Source: Cupriavidus necator
GTDB lineage: Bacteria; Pseudomonadota; Gammaproteobacteria; Burkholderiales; Burkholderiaceae
DNA length: 64,000 bases
Assembly (NCBI GenBank): GCA_022041995.1
Contig: CP074390.1
Span: 1,674,001 to 1,738,000 of the forward strand
Reading direction: 5' to 3'
A program made the position numbers and the translations under genes. Shown in pieces: positions 59,440-64,000 of this stretch. Position 1 is the stretch's first letter. Each line of letters begins with the position of its first letter. The notes under the pieces are model-generated. The model searched no databases. It had not been told where the DNA came from and saw nothing but the letters and a program-made list of their open reading frames with translations.

Positions 59440-59697
59440 ATGCCAAGCCAATTGGTAATCGCAGACCTGTCACGTGCCGACGGGATCGAGCGTAAGCAAA
59501 TGTGCAACGTACGGGGAGGGATGGCTATGCTGCCTACCCCAATGCCGGAGTTGCCGCCAGGAGCGGCGGATTTCTTGGCGAAAATGAAAGGTTGGCTGGA
59601 GGCTATGCCAACATACAAGCCGAGCGGCGGGGATCCGGATCCGGGATTTTCCCCGCAGCCCTCACCGGCCCCGGGAGTTTACCCGCAGAACGCGTGA
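59440..59697 (+). CDS. Small peptide with Gly-Gly leader, sigma-54 promoter (peptide 2)
   Basis: An 85-residue peptide with AGGAGG seven bases before the ATG. The leader runs to GG at residues 26-27: 'LVIADLSRADGIERKQMCNV' then RGG, matching peptide 1 at the hydrophobic, acidic, Met and GG positions. The core is Met/Pro-rich at first (MAMLPTPMPELPPGAADFL), then helical, then a Pro/Gly/Ser-rich tail. The cores of the two peptides are unrelated, as expected for a leader-conserved family. It could be a bacteriocin, a signal or a secreted effector. It has its own sigma-54 promoter and upstream half-sites. Confidence 0.82.
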   Translation: MPSQLVIADLSRADGIERKQMCNVRGGMAMLPTPMPELPPGAADFLAKMKGWLEAMPTYKPSGGDPDPGFSPQPSPAPGVYPQNA

Positions 59698-60098
59698 CGC
59701 TTGGCGCGGGCGGCGGAGGATGGGCCGACGCCCGTGACGATAGCAAGAAACACGCCCTGATCGGCCAGGATCGGGGGGGCTTGCGCCACCAATGCGCCCG
59801 ACATGATCCCATGCACCAAAGTCCGTTGTCTCGGACTATGGACGCTGGTTCCCGGCTCAACGCCGACATTCGAACGTCGGCTCCGATGGCCGGCATGCGA
59901 CATCTGAGATCGAAAGGTAGTTGACCGTTCCCGACCGAGGCCGTGTGGAAACGTCTCTCGAATCGCACTAATGCGCGTCTCCTCTCTTATCGAATTTTCG
60001 GCCAATCTGGTCATGGGACGACGCCGAAACGGGTGCGAACAGCGCCAATGAGCTCCTGAGGGCGATCTTCAGCCCATTTTTTAGGCGCAAATGGGTGC
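59698..60098. other. No convincing gene
   Basis: About 400 bp between peptide 2 and the decayed transposase. A minus-strand frame from 60014 to 59679 has a hydrophobic patch but no Shine-Dalgarno and no recognised family. It may be the flank of the degraded IS. Confidence 0.3.
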
Positions 60099-61535
60099 TT
60101 ACGCACCCACCAGGCGCATTGCCGTCATTGTTTTCGAGAACCCGAGAATTCGAAGGACGCGCTTCAGGTTGTACGCCAGAACATGCAGGCTCATTTCAGT
60201 ACCTACATTCGGTAGCGTGCGCGTCAGGAAGTGCGTGTAGCCCATCCAATGTTTGAAGGTTCCGAAGACATGCGGTTCGCCTGCGAACCGTCATTGCATC
60301 CAGCGTCTTGTCGAGCCGGCGCTGGACGGCCTCCAGCACTTCCTCATGCTCCCATCTGGAGATGCGCCGGTACGGACTCGGCGTGCATTGAGATCGCATG
60401 GTGCACTGAGGACAGGAACTACTCCAATAGCGGCGTAGCTGCAGTCCATGTTCTTCTCTGGTGAAGCGGTATATCGCACGTTCACCGGCGGGACATTGAT
60501 ATTCATCGTCGCAATGTAGATGAAGTCCGCCCGATCAAATCGACCTCCCGCCTTCGCGCTGGACGTCGTTGGCTTGGGCAAGATGGCAGCAACTCCCGTA
60601 TCCGGGCTTGCCTTGATCTCCTGCGCGCTGAAGTAGCCACGATCAGCTATGGCTTTAAGCCTGGTCTTACCCATCGCATCGCGAGCGGCTCGAGCCATCG
60701 AACTCAGTTGCGCCCGATCATTGCCAATATTGGTGACTTCATGAGCGACGATCAGATGGTGCTTGGCATCTACGGCCATCTGTACGTTGTAGCCGACCAT
60801 TCCGGAGCCCTTGCCACTTGTCGCCATCGAACGCGCATCAGGATCGGTCATCGAGATCTGACCATCTGGAAGTGTCTTGAGCTCTTCCTTTATCTGGCCA
60901 AGGCTATGCATCTGCTGACGCAGTTGCGCAATCTTCTCGCGCAGTCGAGTTGTCTTGAGTTCCATCTCCGCCGGCTGCGTGCGATCGGCAGTCTCCAGCG
61001 CGCTCAGATACCGCTGGATGCTTTCCTCGATTTGCTGCTGGCGTTTGTCGACTTTGCCAGCCGTGAAATTGCGGTCCCGAGTATTGACTGCCTTGAACTT
61101 GGTGCCGTCGATGGCGACCAGGGCCTGCGAGAACAACTTTAAATCGCGGCACAGAACCACGAAACGACGGCAGACATTGCGAATGCCCGTGCTGTTATCC
61201 CTGCGGAAGTCCGCAATCGTCTTGAAGTCAGGCGCCAGTCGACCGGTCAGCCACATCAGCTCTATGTTGCGTTGGCATTCGCGCTCCAGACGGCGACTGG
61301 ACTGGACGCGGTTGAGGTAGCCGTAGATGTATATCTTCAAGAGGACGGCAGGATGATATGAGGGGCGACCTGTAGTCGAAGGATTGGCACCTTCGAACCC
61401 GAGCGACTCGAGATCCAACTCTTCAACAAACGCGTCGATGATCCTGGCAGGGTTATCCTCGGCGATGAAATCATCGAGGCATTCTGGAAGCAGCGTAGCT
61501 TGCTTGCGGTCTTCTCCCTCTATGAATCGCTTCAT
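60099..61535 (-). pseudogene. IS1182-family transposase, inactivated by two frameshifts
   Basis: The frame from the ATG at 61535 encodes a typical transposase ('YHPAVLLKIYIYGYLNRVQSSRRLERECQ', 'LVAIDGTKFKAVNTRDRNF', 'KAIADRGYFSAQEI') up to 'FDRADFIYIA' near 60,510. The frame then shifts to 'DDEYQCPAGERAIYRF' and 'CTPSPYRRISRWEHEEVLEAVQRRLDKTLDAMTVRR'. It shifts again near 60,275 to 'EPHVFGTFKHWMGYTHFLTRTLPNVGTEMSLHVLAYNLKRVLRILG', ending at 60099. All catalytic blocks exist, but no single frame carries them. It differs clearly from the intact IS1182 element at 51340. Only one candidate terminus (GGGTGTGTGAAAACG near 61,590) was seen. Confidence 0.85.
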
Positions 61536-61661
61536 CCGGGCCCCCAATCTGAATGCGTTGATCCAGTCTAGGTGATCGGGACGTTTTCACACACCCTCGA
61601 CCCAAAGCGGCCATTGACGTTCCTGTTCGAGGCAACATGACACTTGCACGGCCGCGACTCA

Positions 61662-62036
61662 TCACGCTATTTCTTCTTCGACACAATCGCCGCCAACTTT
61701 GGCCAACGCATTCAGCAACCCTGTTCGCAGCGTGATCAACGCAAGACTCTTTGCGTCGAGTTCGGCGAGTTTTGCTTGCAGGCACGCGACCTTTTGGTCA
61801 ACGCCGAACGTCGGACTTTCCCATACATGGACAACGTCGCCAATTTCCGCCAGCGTGAAGCCCAACTCCTTCGCGTGGACGATCAGCCGTATCCGCTGTA
61901 ACGAAAGTTCGGAATAGCGCTTGTAAGTGTTCGTCGCGTTAGGTTGTGTTGGTTTGTCCAGCAGACCCATACGTTCGTAGTAACGGACGGTGTCGCGCGA
62001 TACACCCGCCCTCTTGCATAGCTCGCCGATGCGCAT
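61662..62036 (-). CDS. MerR-family transcriptional regulator
   Basis: A 124-residue MerR protein starting MRIGELCKRAGVSRDTVRYYERMGLLDKP at 62036. The winged HTH is followed by the dimerisation helix (LIVHAKELGFTLAEIGDVV...KLAELDAKSLALITLRTGLLNALA) and a short acidic tail (DCVEEEIA). No metal-binding Cys cluster like that of MerR or CueR is present; a single Cys occurs in each region, so an organic or redox inducer is likelier. It diverges from an SDR gene across a classical long-spacer promoter at 62074-62105. Confidence 0.9.
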   Translation of the reverse strand: MRIGELCKRAGVSRDTVRYYERMGLLDKPTQPNATNTYKRYSELSLQRIRLIVHAKELGFTLAEIGDVVHVWESPTFGVDQKVACLQAKLAELDAKSLALITLRTGLLNALAKVGGDCVEEEIA

Positions 62037-62073
62037 GCTGCCTCCAATCAATGTCGTGGAACGACATTTACGC

Positions 62074-62105
62074 TTGACCGTTGCCTATAGTCAACGGTTT
62101 AGAGT
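62074..62105 (+). promoter_or_regulatory. MerR-type promoter/operator
   Basis: TTGACC (62074-62079) and a TAGAGT-like -10 (62100-62105) are separated by an overlong spacer of 19-20 bp. The spacer holds the inverted repeat ACCGTTG-N8-CAACGGT (62077-62083 and 62092-62098). This is the classical layout for activation by MerR-type DNA twisting. It drives the SDR gene. Confidence 0.75.
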
Positions 62106-62135
62106 GCAACTCCCGTTCCACTCCATCAGCAAGCT

Positions 62136-62963
62136 ATGAGCAAATCTTTCGATTTTGGCGGAAAAACAGCACTCGTCACCGGTGCATCTTCGGGTATCGG
62201 GCGCGCGTTTGCCTATGCGTTGGCCGAACGCGGTGCGAGACTCCTGCTGGTCGCACGCTCTCACGACAAGCTGCGCAATCTGGCCGCAGAACTGCGACGC
62301 GACTATGCGTGCGACGCCGATTTTCTGACGGTCGACCTGAGCGCGGCCAACGCCGTCGACACGATCGATCGTCATCTGAAGCAGACCGGCACGGTCGTCG
62401 ATGTGCTAATCAACAATGCGGGCTTCGCAGCTTACGGGCGCTTTGAAACGATTCCGTTGACGTGCCAGCGCGATGAAGTTCTGGTGAACTGCATCGCCGC
62501 GATCGAGCTGACTCATCTTCTGCTGCCGGGGATGCAAGCGCGATCCGACGGCGCAGTCATCAACGTCGCGTCAACCGCGGCATTCCAGCCCGATCCGTAT
62601 ATGGCCGTCTACGGCGCGACGAAGGCCTTTCTCCTGTCATTTTCAGAAGCTGTTTGGGCTGAGAACCGGCATCGGGGCATCCGGGTCGTCGCGCTATGTC
62701 CTGGCGCGACGCAAACGGCCTTTTTCGACGTTGTTGGCGCGAAGGAGGCTGCTGTCGGCGTGCCGATGCCGGTCGCGAACGTGGTGCAGGATGCCTTGTG
62801 GGCGCTCGATCGCAATCTGAGCTATTGGGTTGTGGGGGGGCGAAATCGACTGCTGGCGAACTTGCAGAGACTACTGAGCCGCCAGATGTCGGCTCGGCTC
62901 GTTGAAAAAATCCTTCGGCCAAGAGAAGTTCAGGATCTCGCGGCAACAGATCTCAAGGCGTAG
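62136..62963 (+). CDS. Short-chain dehydrogenase/reductase
   Basis: A 275-residue SDR. The cofactor loop TGASSGIG is at residues 15-22, NNAG follows 'VVDVLI', and the active site has Ser in 'INVASTAAFQP' and Tyr-x-x-x-Lys in 'MAVYGATKAF'. The C-terminal tail is basic (SRQMSARLVEKILRPREV). It resembles the DltE/YqjQ-like SDR group acting on keto or acyl substrates. It is controlled by the divergent MerR regulator through the long-spacer promoter. Confidence 0.9.
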   Translation: MSKSFDFGGKTALVTGASSGIGRAFAYALAERGARLLLVARSHDKLRNLAAELRRDYACDADFLTVDLSAANAVDTIDRHLKQTGTVVDVLINNAGFAAYGRFETIPLTCQRDEVLVNCIAAIELTHLLLPGMQARSDGAVINVASTAAFQPDPYMAVYGATKAFLLSFSEAVWAENRHRGIRVVALCPGATQTAFFDVVGAKEAAVGVPMPVANVVQDALWALDRNLSYWVVGGRNRLLANLQRLLSRQMSARLVEKILRPREVQDLAATDLKA

Positions 62964-63644
62964 GGCTGCGCCGTTTCCAGATGGTAGTCTCGACGTCGCG
63001 ATCCTCAGATCGTCTTCGGCGGATAGCGAACGGCTGAAACTGGCCGAAGGCGGGCGATCGTCGGTCGCCAGGCCGGCAGCGACCACGGATTTCCGCTTCC
63101 GACCCACAACAGCCTTTCAACATTCCGGCTAGCGGACGTTCGTTTGCCGGGCGATCTAGTGAGAATAGCGTGTGGTATGACATCGCACTATAGATCTAGT
63201 GTTCTCCAATCACGGCGGCTTCTCGCCAGAGCCTCGAGCTCAGTACGTTGTTCCTTCGTCAGTTCCAGCGGCCTTCAAACGGACATCGTCTATGTCGCAG
63301 TTCTTGTTCGGCTCGACAGCATAGAGATATTTCTTGTGAACCGCTTAGTACCAGCCCGTTCTGGCAGGAACCGCGCAATTTCGGCTAGTTCTTCGGCAGA
63401 AAACCTGAAGTCCGGAAAGCCGATCGGTCCACTTTGTCAGCCCAACGGACACCAGTGATCGTCCCATGTTGGCTGGTTGTCTGTAAGAGCACAACCACGG
63501 CTCCGCCGAGCCTAAAGTATTTTCTCCTGTGCTATGATTTCTGCACTCATGTGACTGGCGCATACAGATGGAGCACTATCGGGGAGCGTGAGGTTGCTAG
63601 CTGCCGCGCGCCTGGGCATTACCTACTATCCTTGGAGATGGGTT
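62964..63644. other. Degenerate region with gene fragments
   Basis: About 680 bp without an intact gene. On the minus strand 63188-63271 encodes 'PLELTKEQRTELEALARSRR', like the start of an IS630-type transposase. A further minus-strand fragment between about 63,300 and 63,440 reads 'GFPDFRFSAEELAEIARFLP' and is not recognised. Both look like scars. Confidence 0.4.
63188..63271 (-). pseudogene. IS630-type transposase N-terminal remnant
   Basis: The frame reads 'PLELTKEQRTELEALARSRR' followed by a few residues and a stop. The pattern L-T-x-E-x-R-x-x-L-E-x-x-x-R is typical of the first helix of IS630-family transposases. Nothing else of the element is seen. Confidence 0.35.
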
Positions 63645-64000
63645 ATGCCTGATTTTTCACAGTTGCTCATGTTCGCTCTTGTGGCGTTGGGAATGGTTTT
63701 AACGCCAGGGCCGAACATGATTTATATAATTTCCCGCTCAATTTGCCAAGGTAGACGCGCAGGCCTCATTTCGTTGGGAGGTGTTGCTCTCGGCTTTGTG
63801 TTCTATATGCTCTGTGCGGCATTCGGAATTACGGCTTTCGTATTTGCGGTACCTTACGCATACGACACGCTTCGCTTTGGCGGCGCTTTGTACCTTCTAT
63901 ATCTTGCCTGGCAAGCGGTTAAACCGGACGGACGGTCCGCGTTTGCAGTACGCGACCTACCGGTCGATACCCCAAGGAAGCTCTTTAGCATGGGGTTTAT
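63645..64000 (+). CDS. LysE/RhtB-family exporter, 5' part (cut by window edge)
   Basis: The frame starts ATG at 63645, with TGGAG nine bases upstream, and is open to the window end (118 residues). The N-terminus 'MLTPGPNMIYIISRSICQGRRAGLISLGGVALGF'-like pattern (here VLTPGPNMIYIISRS) is the LysE/RhtB signature. Three hydrophobic helices are visible, ending 'FGGALYLLYLAWQAV'. Members export amino acids such as lysine, threonine or homoserine. The substrate cannot be told. Confidence 0.9.
   Translation, partial: MPDFSQLLMFALVALGMVLTPGPNMIYIISRSICQGRRAGLISLGGVALGFVFYMLCAAFGITAFVFAVPYAYDTLRFGGALYLLYLAWQAVKPDGRSAFAVRDLPVDTPRKLFSMGF

Overview
The window looks like a chromosomal segment of a high-GC betaproteobacterium of the Burkholderiaceae, most likely Cupriavidus or a close relative. 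This rests on gene content: Bug-type solute receptors, LivKHMGF-type transporters, a selenoneine cluster, a LqsA/CqsA-type autoinducer synthase and YiaVW-type export genes. The genus is an inference from content and codon usage, not from a marker gene. No rRNA, tRNA or CRISPR array was seen.

Positions 1-22,000: the 3' end of a LysR regulator; a cytochrome b561/PepSY pair; a solitary CapV-like patatin phospholipase; an AraC-controlled SDR/cupin/DUF1254 cluster; a BvgA-like response regulator with a hybrid kinase whose Hpt domain is frameshifted; and a DUF3302/HlyD/outer-membrane-factor export operon. Then comes a selenium locus. senA diverges from an overlapping operon senB-selD(senC)-receptor-ATPase-permease-permease. 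Together these encode selenium-oxyanion (or phosphonate-like) uptake, selenophosphate, a selenosugar, and C-Se bond formation to selenoneine.

Positions 22,000-48,100: a scar of two decayed genes (formamidase, CoA-transferase); a CqsA/LqsA-type autoinducer synthase with its membrane kinase; an acyl-CoA dehydrogenase/Bug receptor/IclR/CoA-transferase group, with the CoA-transferase frameshifted at its catalytic Asp; a LysR-DUF3100-M20 peptidase cassette in which the peptidase carries an exact in-frame 330-bp tandem duplication; a MarR/NTF2-like pair and an iscS paralogue. A long catabolic operon follows: flavin reductase, HpaB-type monooxygenase, cupin, amidase, DUF2848 protein and a five-part Liv-type ABC importer.

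Positions 48,100-64,000 are more mosaic, with lower apparent GC toward the end. They hold a methyltransferase-like membrane protein, a thioredoxin-reductase-like flavoprotein, a TetR gene next to gene fragments, an intact IS1182-family element with CTAG target duplications, and a bacterial NHEJ operon (ligD, ku, and a MerR-TPR protein). A small accessory island follows. It has a short tyrosine recombinase beside a perfect 23-bp inverted repeat, and two small peptides sharing a 23-residue Gly-Gly leader. Each peptide has a strong Shine-Dalgarno sequence and a near-consensus sigma-54 promoter with upstream TGTTGG half-sites. A decayed IS1182-type transposase, a MerR/SDR pair with a classical long-spacer promoter, and the start of a LysE-type exporter close the window.

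The least-described systems here are the sigma-54-controlled Gly-Gly peptides, the MerR-TPR gene attached to NHEJ, and the coupling of selenoneine synthesis to a dedicated importer.
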